NCBI RefSeq assembly: GCF_000495815.1
Contig: NZ_AWGE01000007.1
Span: forward strand, 62,001-126,000
Length of the DNA stretch: 64,000 nt
Source: Asticcacaulis sp. AC466
GTDB taxonomy: Bacteria > Pseudomonadota > Alphaproteobacteria > Caulobacterales > Caulobacteraceae
Direction: 5' to 3'
Position numbers and translations under genes: made by a program
Notes under the pieces: model-generated
What the model was told of the DNA's origin: nothing
Databases searched by the model: none
What the model saw: only the letters and a program-made list of their open reading frames with translations
Shown here: positions 38,171 to 47,794 of the stretch, one piece after another
How positions within the stretch are numbered: the stretch's first letter is position 1
Layout of the letters: each line of letters starts with the position of its first letter

Positions 38171-40573
38171 TCAATATAGCGTACCCGCCTCGTCGGCTGA
38201 ACGCTTCTTTGGCGGCGGCGGCGGTTCCTCGGCGGGAACCACTTTTACCGGCGCCCCTGGGGCGTCCTCGTCCGTCCACGTATCGAGATACGGCTTGGGC
38301 CCGTCATCGGCCGTGGGGGCGGCTTCGTATTTGGGCTCGGTGCCCGGTTTAAAGGCCTCCTCGATACCGCGCACCGACATGTAGACTGCGTCACGCGGCT
38401 TTTGGAATTCGCGGTTCGGCTTTCCAGCATTGGCGGATTTCATGAAATCCATCCAGATAGGCAAGGCGGCAACCGCGCCGGTCTCGTGATTACCAAGTGA
38501 GCTGTTATCATCGAAGCCGACGAAAACACCGACAACCAGATCGGCGGTGAAACCGACAAACCAGGCGCTTCGGTAGTCATTGGTCGTGCCGGTCTTCCCC
38601 CCCATGGGAATGCCGAGCGATCGCGCGGCGGCCCCTGTACCGCGCTGGACGACACCTTGCAGCATGGAATTGACTTCGTATGCCGTAATTGGATCGAGGA
38701 CCTGGTCCCCCTGAAGCGGCAGGCGCGGACTTTCCAGTCCGTCGAAATCGGCTGTACAGGCAGCCGGGCAGACGCGCTCATCGGCCTTGTATATGACTTT
38801 GCCGGTGCGATCCTGCACCTCGTCAATCAGGTGGGGCTTCACTTTTCGCCCACCGTTCACAAATATGGAATAGGCATTAGTGAGGCGGTACGGGTTCACT
38901 TCACCGGCGCCCAGAACCATCGACATTTCGGACGGCATCTTATCGAGCACGCCGTAATTGACGATACCCTGGGTAATATTTTTGATACCTGCCTTTTGAG
39001 CCAGCCGCACCGTCATCAGGTTGCGTGACAATTCCAGACCCCGGCGAATGGGCTGCATGCCAAGATAGTCGTGTTCGTAGTTTTCAGGCGACCATACCTT
39101 GCCGTCGCCGCCCATCATGGAGATCGGCCCGTCATCGATGATGGAGGCAGGCGTGAAGTCCTTGGAAAGCGCCACAGCATAAACGAACGGCTTGATCGAG
39201 GAACCGGGCTGACGCAGCGCCTGGGTAGCGCGATTGAATTTAGACAGCGAATAGGAGTAGCCACCTACCAGGGCTATAATGCGGCCCGAGAACGGATCGA
39301 TGGCGACCAGGGCCCCGTTGACCTTCGGCACCTGGCGCAGGTGCCAGCCGTTATCCCGCTTTTCGACGAAGACTAGATCACCCGTCTTGATGCCACGGGT
39401 CGCAAATGCCCAAGATACATCCGCACCGATTAGGGAGCCATCGCCCCCTTCGGCCAGTTCGAACTTCACGGCGCTACTGGACGCCGAAGTGACCATGGCC
39501 GGCTGCCAGTTCGGCCGCTCGGCTGGACCGTCATGCTGCAAAGCCTGGTCCTGCCAATTGGGATCGTTGCTGTTGACGTGCCCCCAGGCCCCACGCCAGC
39601 CGTGACGACGATCATAGGTTTCCAGACCATCCATTAGCGCCTCGCGCGCCATGGTTTGCAGGCGCGGATCCAGGGTGGTCTTTACGTAATAGCCTTCGGT
39701 GTAGATGGCATCGTTCGGGAACAGCTTGCGGGCGCGCAGTTCGACCTCGCTGACGAAATAATCGGCATCCTGATATTTGGCGCGGCGCGGCTTGTCCTGA
39801 ATAACCAGGTCGTCCTTCATGGCCGACAGGCCTTCCTCCCGCGTCACCCACCCGGCCTTGATCATTTCGCCGATAACCCAGTTACGCCGGCCGATGGCTT
39901 CGGCCTTATGCGTTGATGGGCGATAATTTTCAGGCCCCTTAGGCAGGGCGGCCAGGAAGGCAGTTTCGCTGAGAGTCAGCTCATCCAGCGATTTACCGAA
40001 ATAGTTGAAGGCAGCAGCGCCGACGCCGTACGACCGATAGCCGAGATAAATATCATTGAGATAGAGCTCGAGAATCTGTTCTTTCGGCAGCGAGCTTTCC
40101 AGCCGGCGCGCCATGATGACTTCCTTGAGCTTGCGGCCAACCGTACGCTCATTATTCAACAGAAGATTCTTCGCGACCTGCTGGGTGATGGTCGATCCGC
40201 CTTCGAACCGCTTGCCCCGCAACAGATTGAAAACGTTCTTGGCCATGGCGCGCGAAACGCCTGACACGTCCACGCCGTTATGGCTGAAAAAATTGCGGTC
40301 TTCGGCGGCCAGGAAGGCCTTGGTAACACGATCGGGAATCCGGCTGTACGGTACATAGATGCGACGCTCCTGACCGTATTCACCGATCAGCGTCCCGTCC
40401 CAGGCAAAGACGCGGGCGGAAGTTACCGGGTGAAAGTCCGCCAGTTCAGAACCGTCGGGCATGTCATGGAAAAGCCAGGCAGCATAAATAGCCACCGCGA
40501 AGCCCGCTATGGCCACAGCGGTCATCACGGCCACGCCTGCCATGGCAAACCAACGTTCAGAAGACCTTAGCAA
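38171..40573 (-). CDS. mrcA: Penicillin-binding protein 1A
   Basis: Bifunctional peptidoglycan synthase, 800 residues. One membrane helix (about 12-35), then a GT51 glycosyltransferase with catalytic Glu91 (AAEDRNFF) and GGSTITQQ, then an OB-like insert and the transpeptidase with Ser458 in SSIK, SRN (SRNLM) and KTGTT. The C-terminal tail is Pro-rich (EEPPPPPKK) and probably disordered. The start is a TTG with GGAGG only four bases upstream; an internal ATG (Met11) is another option. It is on the same strand as the AmiC-type amidase but a terminator lies between. Confidence 0.95.
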   Translation of the reverse strand: MLRSSERWFAMAGVAVMTAVAIAGFAVAIYAAWLFHDMPDGSELADFHPVTSARVFAWDGTLIGEYGQERRIYVPYSRIPDRVTKAFLAAEDRNFFSHNGVDVSGVSRAMAKNVFNLLRGKRFEGGSTITQQVAKNLLLNNERTVGRKLKEVIMARRLESSLPKEQILELYLNDIYLGYRSYGVGAAAFNYFGKSLDELTLSETAFLAALPKGPENYRPSTHKAEAIGRRNWVIGEMIKAGWVTREEGLSAMKDDLVIQDKPRRAKYQDADYFVSEVELRARKLFPNDAIYTEGYYVKTTLDPRLQTMAREALMDGLETYDRRHGWRGAWGHVNSNDPNWQDQALQHDGPAERPNWQPAMVTSASSSAVKFELAEGGDGSLIGADVSWAFATRGIKTGDLVFVEKRDNGWHLRQVPKVNGALVAIDPFSGRIIALVGGYSYSLSKFNRATQALRQPGSSIKPFVYAVALSKDFTPASIIDDGPISMMGGDGKVWSPENYEHDYLGMQPIRRGLELSRNLMTVRLAQKAGIKNITQGIVNYGVLDKMPSEMSMVLGAGEVNPYRLTNAYSIFVNGGRKVKPHLIDEVQDRTGKVIYKADERVCPAACTADFDGLESPRLPLQGDQVLDPITAYEVNSMLQGVVQRGTGAAARSLGIPMGGKTGTTNDYRSAWFVGFTADLVVGVFVGFDDNSSLGNHETGAVAALPIWMDFMKSANAGKPNREFQKPRDAVYMSVRGIEEAFKPGTEPKYEAAPTADDGPKPYLDTWTDEDAPGAPVKVVPAEEPPPPPKKRSADEAGTLY

Positions 40574-40721
40574 AAAACCTCCAACCCACCGGCTGCGAAT
40601 GCTCCGATCCGCACTTTCCTAACACTTAGCAAAGACGGGCCAATAGGCAAAGCTATTCGGCGAAATTTCGTCCATCCCTGAGCGATGTGACGAATATCAC
40701 GCGTGCTGACGGCGGTGGCAT

Positions 40722-40754
40722 AAAAAAAGGCCCTGACCTGGCGATCAGGGCCTT
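40722..40754 (-). terminator. Rho-independent terminator of the amidase gene
   Basis: A 10-bp stem (AAGGCCCTGA at 40727-40736 with TCAGGGCCTT at 40745-40754), loop of 8, and on the minus strand a T run of seven (40722-40728). It ends amidase transcription before PBP1A. Confidence 0.9.
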
Positions 40755-40783
40755 AAATAAATTCAGCAGGTTATACTCGACTT

Positions 40784-42010
40784 CTAATTCAGGCCCGCAA
40801 ACGATGCATATTGCACGCTGTTGGCGAAATACTGATCTATGGCATTAGCGACCTGGCCCATCATAACGGCGCGGTGACGCGAATCATTGAGCATGGCTTC
40901 GTCGCGGGCATTGTTGACAAAGCCCATTTCAAGCAAAACGGCAGGCACGTCGGGGGCCAACAGAACAAACAGCCCCGCCTGACGCAGATTGGTTTTCAAC
41001 AAAGGCGTACTGTCGCTAATATTGTCCATGACAAGCTGGGCGAAGGTTGCGGAACGGTTCTTAGTAGCGCGTTGTGTCAGGTCGATAAGAATGCGGTTGA
41101 CCATGGCGTCCGACGACGAATTGTCGGCCAGAGACCAATCGCCCTTGACAAGCGCTTTCTTGGCGGCGCGTTCGGTGCCAGAGTCCGAAAGCGTATAAAT
41201 AGAGGCGCCAGACGTCGAACCATTCCCACCAGCATCGGAATGAAGCGAAATGAACAGGTCAGCATTGGCGGATCGCGCAATACGGACGCGCGCCGGCAGG
41301 TCGACAAAGCTGTCGGTGTCACGCGTCATTATAACGGTGTAGCGGCCGGTCTTTTCCAGTTTTTCACGAAGGGCACGCGCGGCAGCCAGATTGACATCTT
41401 TTTCAAAGGTGTTTCCACCGAGCGCGCCGGGATCCTTGCCGCCATGGCCGGCATCGATAACGATCACCTTTTTGGCACGTGTTTTCACAGCGGCCTGTTG
41501 CGTGCGGGGTTGTGCCGTGGTCGCTACGACCGGTACGACGGCAGGTTTGACAAGTGATGTATCGGTGCCTTCGGGGATAACGTCGATCACATATCTATAA
41601 ACACTAATGCCGTCGGCAGGTGGCAAGAGGAAGCGGCGATAGATTTTCGCGCCAGATTTGAAATTCAGCTTCAGGCGTACACTTCCCGCCACCGAGTCAA
41701 TGCGCCAATCCCGAATGAGCCCCTGCCCCGCACCGGTCATGGTGCCGTCGAGGTCAATGTCAGGTAGGGCGATGACCTGCTTGGACAGATCTGTGTCGCG
41801 CGTCACCAGTTGGCCGGCAACCGACTTTTCCAGTTCGATGACGATACGGGTTTGGGTCGCATCTCCCCCCAGGCGCACTTTTACTACGTCGCCTGTGCCG
41901 GTATCCGGTGCAGCGCTAGCCGGCTGTGCCGTGAAGGCGGCCAGCGACATCACACCTGCGATGCCCATCGCTCGGATTAGGTCGGAAAGGACATTAAGGC
42001 GTCGGCTCAT
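40784..42010 (-). CDS. N-acetylmuramoyl-L-alanine amidase, AmiC type
   Basis: Periplasmic enzyme that cuts the MurNAc-L-Ala bond and splits septal peptidoglycan. The 408-residue protein has a signal peptide (to about ASA 41), an N-terminal AMIN-like domain (about 45-150, DVVKVRLGGDATQTRIVIELEK region) and an Amidase_3 catalytic domain with VIDAGHGGKDPG, a glutamate after the EKDVNLA segment, SLHSDAGG and LLEMGFVNN carrying the zinc ligands and catalytic Glu. GGAG lies 7 bases before the ATG at 42010. In Caulobacter a single AmiC-type amidase is essential for division; a similar role is likely. Confidence 0.93.
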   Translation of the reverse strand: MSRRLNVLSDLIRAMGIAGVMSLAAFTAQPASAAPDTGTGDVVKVRLGGDATQTRIVIELEKSVAGQLVTRDTDLSKQVIALPDIDLDGTMTGAGQGLIRDWRIDSVAGSVRLKLNFKSGAKIYRRFLLPPADGISVYRYVIDVIPEGTDTSLVKPAVVPVVATTAQPRTQQAAVKTRAKKVIVIDAGHGGKDPGALGGNTFEKDVNLAAARALREKLEKTGRYTVIMTRDTDSFVDLPARVRIARSANADLFISLHSDAGGNGSTSGASIYTLSDSGTERAAKKALVKGDWSLADNSSSDAMVNRILIDLTQRATKNRSATFAQLVMDNISDSTPLLKTNLRQAGLFVLLAPDVPAVLLEMGFVNNARDEAMLNDSRHRAVMMGQVANAIDQYFANSVQYASFAGLN

Positions 42011-42643
42011 CAAGTACTCCACGCACCACATTCTGTAGGCTTTTTTTCCGTCATTGGCATGTTTGTCCCCTCAACATGCCACGGCTGGGTAGAAATACGA
42101 TTAAAGGGTACGGTTACTTTTCCTTTACGCAATTTGGTTTCCATGAAGTTAAAATCCGGCTCGTCCTTCGACATTTGCCCGGTGTATTCACGGTTTCCTA
42201 AAGGGCGGATACGGACGTAAAAAGAAAAACGTTGACGTTTTTCGCGTTTTGCGAACATGTGACAGACGGGTATCGCTCTTTAATGAGTCCGGCCAAAGCG
42301 CAGACTTTTCGCCGACTGATATGACGAACCCTTGTGATGAAGGCCCCGCGCGCCTATTTCGCTGTCATGCTGATCCGGCGATCTCGTCCAGCCTGATGGT
42401 GCCTTTCGCCCGGGACCCGCATTACGCCTTTATAAAATTTGCGCGGCTTACGCGCAAAATCGAGTTTGGAACAATACCATATGGGCTGCGCCTTGAGCCT
42501 CAACCGGTTTTCAGCGAAGACAGATGTCACCATCGTCTTCGCCGCCGCGCGCCCCCTTACCCCCTATCAGCGCCACGCTTTTGGAACTGCCCGGCTTTCG
42601 TCTCGGCTGATGCCTGCGTTTGAGCGCTCCGGAGATACCTTTA
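42011..42643. other. Long region upstream of rne (leader and two promoters)
   Basis: About 630 bases between the divergent amidase and rne genes. The rne side probably holds a long 5' untranslated region, as is typical for genes encoding RNase E because leader cleavage autoregulates the mRNA. A clean 8-bp hairpin is visible (TTTGCGCG at 42438-42445 with CGCGCAAA at 42451-42458, GCTTA loop). Open frames in it have codon use unlike neighbouring genes and no convincing ribosome binding sites, so I do not call a gene. Confidence 0.5.
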
Positions 42644-45412
42644 ATGTCAAAGACAATGTTAATCGACTCGACGCACACGGAAGAGACCCGTGTCGTCGTG
42701 CTCAACGGCCAGGAAAACGGTAAAGCCCGCGTCGAAGAATTTGATTTCGAAAGCCATGCCCGTAAGCAGCTTCGCGGAAATATCTATCTGGCCAAGGTCA
42801 CGCGCGTAGAGCCCAGCCTACAAGCCGCGTTTGTTGAATATGGCGGCAACCGCCACGGTTTTCTCGCGTTCAACGAAATCCATCCGGACTACTATCAAAT
42901 CCCGGTCGCCGACCGCGAAAAACTCATGGCGGAACTGGCCGCGCAGGCTCAGGCCAATACAAACGGTAATGGCAACGGCCATGCCGATGAAGACGGCGAA
43001 GACGCGGATGATGACGATCATGGTCATGACGATGACCTGCCCGATGAAGAGCGTCGCCTGCGCCAGCACCTGATCCGCCGCTACAAGATTCAGGAAGTCA
43101 TCAAACGCCGCCAGATTCTGCTGGTCCAGGTCGTCAAGGAAGAGCGTGGCAACAAAGGCGCGGCGCTGACCACCTATATGTCGCTGGCCGGTCGATATTG
43201 CGTGCTCATGCCAAACACGGCGCGTGGCGGCGGGATTTCGCGCAAGATTACCAATGCGGCAGACCGCAAGCGGCTCAAGACGCTCGTCACCACGCTTGAT
43301 GTGCCGCACGGCATGGGCCTGATCGTGCGTACGGCGGGCGCCAAGCGGACGAAGCTTGAGATCAAACGCGACTATGATTATCTGCTGCGCGTATGGGAAA
43401 CCATCCGCGAAACCACGCTGCGGTCTAACGCCCCTGCCCTGATCTACGAGGAAGAGGATCTGGTCAAACGGGCCATCCGCGACCTGTTCGACAAGGATTT
43501 TGCCGGCGTGCTCGTTGAGGGCGAGGAAGGCTACAAGTCTGCGCGTGATTTCATGCGCATGATCATGCCGTCGCAGGCCAAGAAAATACAGCTATACAAG
43601 GCCAATATCCCCCTCTTCGCCCGGTATGGCGTCGAAGAGCTGATTTCGAAAATCTATTCTCCGGTCGTGCCGCTTAAATCCGGCGGGTATCTGGTCATCA
43701 ACCAGACTGAAGCGCTGGTCGCCATCGACGTCAATTCGGGCAAGTCGACCAAAGAGCGTAATATCGAAGCCACTGCGCTCAAAACCAATATGGAAGCGGC
43801 CGAGGAGTCGGCCCGCCAGATGCGCCTGCGCGACCTGGCCGGTCTGGTCGTAATCGACTTCATCGACATGGATGAAGCGAAAAATAACCGGTCCGTCGAA
43901 AAGAAGCTAAAGGACGCGCTGTCAGAGGATCGCGCCCGTATCCAGATGGGCAAGATTTCCAGCTTCGGTCTGATGGAAATCAGCCGCCAACGCCGCCGCA
44001 CCGGTTTCCTGGAAGGTACGACGGTCGTCTGCCCGCACTGCGAAGGCCAGGGCCGCATCCGCTCTGTCGATTCCGCCGCCCTGTCGGCGATGCGGGTCAT
44101 CGATATGGAAGCCATGCAAAACGGCGCCGGCGCCATCACCGTCAAGGTGCCAATGGATATCGCCCTCTATATCCTCAACGAAAAGCAGGAGCATCTGGCC
44201 AAGCTGCGCGGCGAGTGGGGCCTTAAGGTCAATATCGAAATCGATACCGATCTCGGCCATACCGAAGTGCAGATTGTGCGTACGGTTCATGCTGACGAAG
44301 TTGACTTCGTTCCACCCGTGCGTCCCGAGCCGATCGCTTTCGATATGAGCGATGAAGTGGTCGAAGAAGAGGAAGACGACGACGATGAGGTCGCGATCGA
44401 ACGTGAAGACACGGACGATGACGAAGCCTCAGAACGTCTCGAAACGCGTGTCGAAGGCCGTGACGACCGTCGTGGCAAGCGTCGGCGTCGGCGTCGGGGT
44501 GGTCGTGAGCGGCCTGAAGCTGAAGATCGCGCCGCAGCGCCCGCCGGCGAAGGTGACGAAGACGGCGAAGAGGAAATGGATGGTGAGGTCGGCGAAGATG
44601 GCCGTCGGGGCCGCCGCCGCCGGGGACGTAGGGGTGGTCGTCGCGCCGGTTTCGATAGCCGTCCGCGTGAGACCTATAGCTGGGTTCGGGCGCGCACGCC
44701 CTCGCTCGAAGCCCCCTACGTCTGGATCGATCCGTTCGAAGAACAGCAAAGGCGGGAACATCCGCGTTCCGAGATGGCCCATCAGCCTCTGATCGCCGCA
44801 GAAGCATCGGACGTTTCTGTTGCTCAGGCCGTGGTCTCCGCGCTTGGAGCCGAAAGCACATCGCCTTCGTCCATCGTGCCCGAGGCACTGCGCGGTCAAC
44901 CCGCACCTAAACGCCAACGTCCCCCACGTCGTCGTGGCAAAGGCGGCGTCGATGCCGCAGATCCCGTTGCGGTAAATGCGTCGGAAGTGGTCATAACTGC
45001 GCCTATGCCGACGTCAACCGACGTCGATACGGGGGTAGCTCCAGAACTGACGCCACAAAGCGACCCGGCAATTGCCGTTCTGGCACCCGTAGATGTCACG
45101 GCAGAGGTGGCGGAAATGGCCAAGCCTGTACGGAAAACACGATCGCGCAAGAAGGTTGTCGACGAGACCGCCGAGACTAAGTCGGCCGATATTGCGCCGG
45201 AGGCGATTGCGAGCGTTCCAGCGCCGGTTGCACCAAAGCCTAAAGCCGCTCGCGGCCGAAAGGCGGCAGCACCTGTGGCAGTGGAGGCGTTGGTCGAAGA
45301 TGTCATAACCGTCTCGCTGCCTGAGCCGGAACCACAGCCGGTCGTGGCGCCTGATCCAAATGAGATCAGCGCCCCGCCGGAAAAACCCAAGCGGGGTTGG
45401 TGGCGCCGCTAA
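42644..45412 (+). CDS. rne: Ribonuclease E
   Basis: Endoribonuclease and scaffold of the RNA degradosome, 922 residues. The S1 domain (about 40-190) is interrupted by an Asn/Gly then Asp/Glu/His-rich insertion (about 100-138). The catalytic aspartates are Asp362 (IDVNSG) and Asp408 (FIDM), and the Zn-link is Cys463-Cys466 (CPHCEGQG). The long C-terminal half is acidic, Arg-rich (RRGKRRRRRRG) and low-complexity, with a final GWWRR end; it should bind partners such as RhlB-type helicases, aconitase or PNPase. GGAG lies 9 bases before ATG 42644. Confidence 0.95.
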   Translation: MSKTMLIDSTHTEETRVVVLNGQENGKARVEEFDFESHARKQLRGNIYLAKVTRVEPSLQAAFVEYGGNRHGFLAFNEIHPDYYQIPVADREKLMAELAAQAQANTNGNGNGHADEDGEDADDDDHGHDDDLPDEERRLRQHLIRRYKIQEVIKRRQILLVQVVKEERGNKGAALTTYMSLAGRYCVLMPNTARGGGISRKITNAADRKRLKTLVTTLDVPHGMGLIVRTAGAKRTKLEIKRDYDYLLRVWETIRETTLRSNAPALIYEEEDLVKRAIRDLFDKDFAGVLVEGEEGYKSARDFMRMIMPSQAKKIQLYKANIPLFARYGVEELISKIYSPVVPLKSGGYLVINQTEALVAIDVNSGKSTKERNIEATALKTNMEAAEESARQMRLRDLAGLVVIDFIDMDEAKNNRSVEKKLKDALSEDRARIQMGKISSFGLMEISRQRRRTGFLEGTTVVCPHCEGQGRIRSVDSAALSAMRVIDMEAMQNGAGAITVKVPMDIALYILNEKQEHLAKLRGEWGLKVNIEIDTDLGHTEVQIVRTVHADEVDFVPPVRPEPIAFDMSDEVVEEEEDDDDEVAIEREDTDDDEASERLETRVEGRDDRRGKRRRRRRGGRERPEAEDRAAAPAGEGDEDGEEEMDGEVGEDGRRGRRRRGRRGGRRAGFDSRPRETYSWVRARTPSLEAPYVWIDPFEEQQRREHPRSEMAHQPLIAAEASDVSVAQAVVSALGAESTSPSSIVPEALRGQPAPKRQRPPRRRGKGGVDAADPVAVNASEVVITAPMPTSTDVDTGVAPELTPQSDPAIAVLAPVDVTAEVAEMAKPVRKTRSRKKVVDETAETKSADIAPEAIASVPAPVAPKPKAARGRKAAAPVAVEALVEDVITVSLPEPEPQPVVAPDPNEISAPPEKPKRGWWRR

Positions 45413-45427
45413 GCACGAAAATGAATG

Positions 45428-45458
45428 AGGCGGGCATTGACAGTATCAGTGCCCGCCT
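45428..45458 (+). terminator. Probable terminator after rne
   Basis: AGGCGGGCA (45428-45436) and TGCCCGCCT (45450-45458) form a 9-bp stem with a 13-base loop, 15 bases past the rne stop. The following T stretch is weak (TTAGATTT), so read-through to the M48 gene is possible. Confidence 0.6.
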
Positions 45459-45508
45459 TAGATTTGTCACGCTTGCCGCCTAGAAATTGCGACAGGTGGA
45501 GATCTAGA

Positions 45509-46936
45509 ATGCAGGCTTTCCCGGTCATCCTTGCACGTATACGGCACCTCGTTTCGAGGCGTGCCGTGAGCACCGTTTTGTGCGCTGCGATATCGGCGAG
45601 CGTAGCGATGGCTCCGGCGTCAGCCAGCGCCCAATCGCAAAGCGTCATTCGTGATACGGAAATTGAAACCTTTCTGAAAACCGAAACCCGCCCCGTTCTG
45701 GCCGCAGCGGGCCTCGATCCTGATCGCGTCCACTACTTGCTGATCGCAAGCGATGAGCTAAACGCCTTCGCGACAACGGGTTTACGCATCGGGATTAATA
45801 CCGGGACGATAACGGAGGCGGATAACCCCAATGAATTGTTTGGTGTGATCGCGCACGAAACGGGCCACCTAAGCGGCGGTCACATGATGCGGACCGATGA
45901 GATCGAACGCGCGGCGCGCGCACCGATGGCGATTTCGCTGGGGCTTGGCATTATCGCCGCGTTGGCCGGAGCCCCCGATGCGGGCGCCAACCTTATGGTC
46001 AGTTCCGGCACTTTCGGCACACTTGGTGCTCTGCGTTACATGCAGACCGAAGAATCTGCCGCCGATGTCGCGGGCGTCAAGGCGATGGAAAAGGCTGGCA
46101 TGTCGGCTAAGGGTCTGGTCGATTTCTTCTACAAATTCCGCAACGTGGAAACCTTCAGCAACGCTGAACGCTATCAGTTCTTTATCACGCACCCGTTGTC
46201 CCGCGAGCGCATCCAGGCAACGACCCGGCTTGCTCAGTCGCAGCCCCACTACAACACCCCAGATCGTCCAGAAACCATCGCCCAGTTCAATATTGTCAAG
46301 GCGAAACTGGCCGGGTTTTTGGATGACCCAATCAAGACGTTTCAGCTGTATCCCGAAAGCGATACGTCGTTTCCGGCTCGATACGCCCGGGTGATCGCCA
46401 CCTATAAGCGCGGCCAGTGGGATCAGGCGTTGACCATGCTAGATGCACTCATTAAGGAGCAGCCGGACAACCCCTATCTCTGGGAGTTGAAAGGCCAAAT
46501 CTATTTTGAGACCGGTCGGGCGCCCCTTGCCAAGCCCGCGCATGAAAAATCCGTCGCCCTCATGCCTAAGGCGCCATTGCTGCAACTTAATCTCGGCCAA
46601 ACCCTGATCGCCATTGGTGACAAGGAGAGCCTCAATGCCGCCGTTGCGCATTTGCAGGAATCAATCAAGTACGAGGACGACGATAGCTTCGCGTGGGAGC
46701 AGTTGGCTCAGGCCTATGACGGGCTGGGTCAGGCAGGCTTGGCCAGGTTGTCCACCGCCGAAGCGCAATTCTACAACGGTGACTACATGGCGGCCCGTAC
46801 ATCGGCTGTCTGGTCGCAAAAATATTTCGACACGAGCTCCCCTGAATACCGCCGCGCCCGCGACATCGTCATGGCGACCTCTTCGGAAATGGGGATTTCC
46901 CCCGTTGAAGCGGAAACCAAACGCCGCCGACGCTAA
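45509..46936 (+). CDS. M48 family metallopeptidase with TPR repeats (BepA-like)
   Basis: Secreted zinc protease of 475 residues. A signal peptide ends near ASAQ (about 40). The catalytic motif HETGH is at 116-120 (His116, Glu117, His120) and the third ligand is Glu182 in EESAADVAG. The C-terminal half has TPR-like helical repeats (about 290-450, QPDNPYLWELKGQIYFETG and similar). This combination matches BepA/YfgC, a periplasmic protease-chaperone for outer-membrane proteins such as LptD and BamA. AGGTGGAG precedes the ATG. The next gene, a DsbA-like protein, follows after 18 bases, so the two likely form an operon for envelope protein quality. Confidence 0.92.
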   Translation: MQAFPVILARIRHLVSRRAVSTVLCAAISASVAMAPASASAQSQSVIRDTEIETFLKTETRPVLAAAGLDPDRVHYLLIASDELNAFATTGLRIGINTGTITEADNPNELFGVIAHETGHLSGGHMMRTDEIERAARAPMAISLGLGIIAALAGAPDAGANLMVSSGTFGTLGALRYMQTEESAADVAGVKAMEKAGMSAKGLVDFFYKFRNVETFSNAERYQFFITHPLSRERIQATTRLAQSQPHYNTPDRPETIAQFNIVKAKLAGFLDDPIKTFQLYPESDTSFPARYARVIATYKRGQWDQALTMLDALIKEQPDNPYLWELKGQIYFETGRAPLAKPAHEKSVALMPKAPLLQLNLGQTLIAIGDKESLNAAVAHLQESIKYEDDDSFAWEQLAQAYDGLGQAGLARLSTAEAQFYNGDYMAARTSAVWSQKYFDTSSPEYRRARDIVMATSSEMGISPVEAETKRRRR

Positions 46937-46954
46937 CTTTCTTAAGGCTTATAA

Positions 46955-47737
46955 GTGACCGACACCCCCAAAAGCGATACGCCGTCATCCCCTCAGCGCC
47001 CCATCTGGAAAGATATCTTTTCGCAAGCCAATCTGACGACGGGACTGGCCGTTTTCGCCGTGGTGCTGGCGGGTGCCCCTTATGTCGTGCCCAAGGTACA
47101 GAGCTATATCGTTGAAAAGGGTATGCTCAACCGCCCGGCTATGCTGATGACCGCCAGCCAAGCCTATGCCGCGCAGAAACAAGCCGCCGACGCCAAGGCG
47201 ATGGCTGTCAGCATCAAGAGTCGTCACGACTCGTTGTTCGAGGACAAGACCGATCCGATTTTGGGCAATCCCAATGCGCCCATCAAGATTGTTGAATTCC
47301 TTGACTACTATTGCGGCTATTGCCGCGCCGTTACGCCGGAATTGAAGGCCTTCCTGGCGCAAAACCCCGACGTGGCGATCATCGTCAAGGAATATCCGGT
47401 CATTGGTCAGAACTCGCGGCCGTTGGCAGCGCGCGCCCTCGCCGCCGCCAAGCTGGGCCACTACGAAGCTGTCCACTATGCATTCATGACCGACACCATC
47501 AAGACGGAAGCCGACCTTGACGCCGCGCTGATCAAATCCGGTGTCGATCCCAAGGAGATCCTCGCCCTGGCCGGGTCAGACGAGATACAGAATCATATCA
47601 CGCGCGTTTTGTCCTTGGGCAGCGATATCGGTGTAACCGGTACGCCCACCTTCGTGATCGGTGATCAGGCCATCGACGGTGCCAAGATAGACGACGTAAA
47701 AAAGGCGGTTGCCGACGCTCGCGCCGCCAGAAAATAG
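46955..47737 (+). CDS. DsbA-family thiol:disulfide oxidoreductase, membrane-anchored
   Basis: A 260-residue protein with one N-terminal membrane helix (about 28-48) and a periplasmic thioredoxin-fold domain with Cys120-Gly-Tyr-Cys123 (LDYYCGYCRAVTPEL) and the cis-proline in VTGTPTFVIG. A helical linker (about 60-100) precedes the domain. It resembles DsbA/DsbD-like 27 kDa proteins (DsbA_Com1-like). The start is GTG with AAGG upstream. It is 18 bases after the M48 gene. Oxidation of envelope proteins is likely; the partner (DsbB) is not here. Confidence 0.9.
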   Translation: MTDTPKSDTPSSPQRPIWKDIFSQANLTTGLAVFAVVLAGAPYVVPKVQSYIVEKGMLNRPAMLMTASQAYAAQKQAADAKAMAVSIKSRHDSLFEDKTDPILGNPNAPIKIVEFLDYYCGYCRAVTPELKAFLAQNPDVAIIVKEYPVIGQNSRPLAARALAAAKLGHYEAVHYAFMTDTIKTEADLDAALIKSGVDPKEILALAGSDEIQNHITRVLSLGSDIGVTGTPTFVIGDQAIDGAKIDDVKKAVADARAARK

Positions 47738-47794
47738 CCCGCAGAAAATAGCCAGGAAGACGCCTGCTGGCACGAGGCCGGGCAACCCGTCTTT

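Noticed and set aside
42010-42258. 82-codon minus-strand frame ending at the amidase start codon
   Set aside because: Third-position GC is far below neighbouring genes and there is no ribosome binding site; probably upstream untranslated or promoter sequence.
42249-42623. 124-codon plus-strand frame upstream of rne
   Set aside because: Composition unlike real proteins here, no recognisable domain or ribosome binding site; it fits a long rne leader instead.
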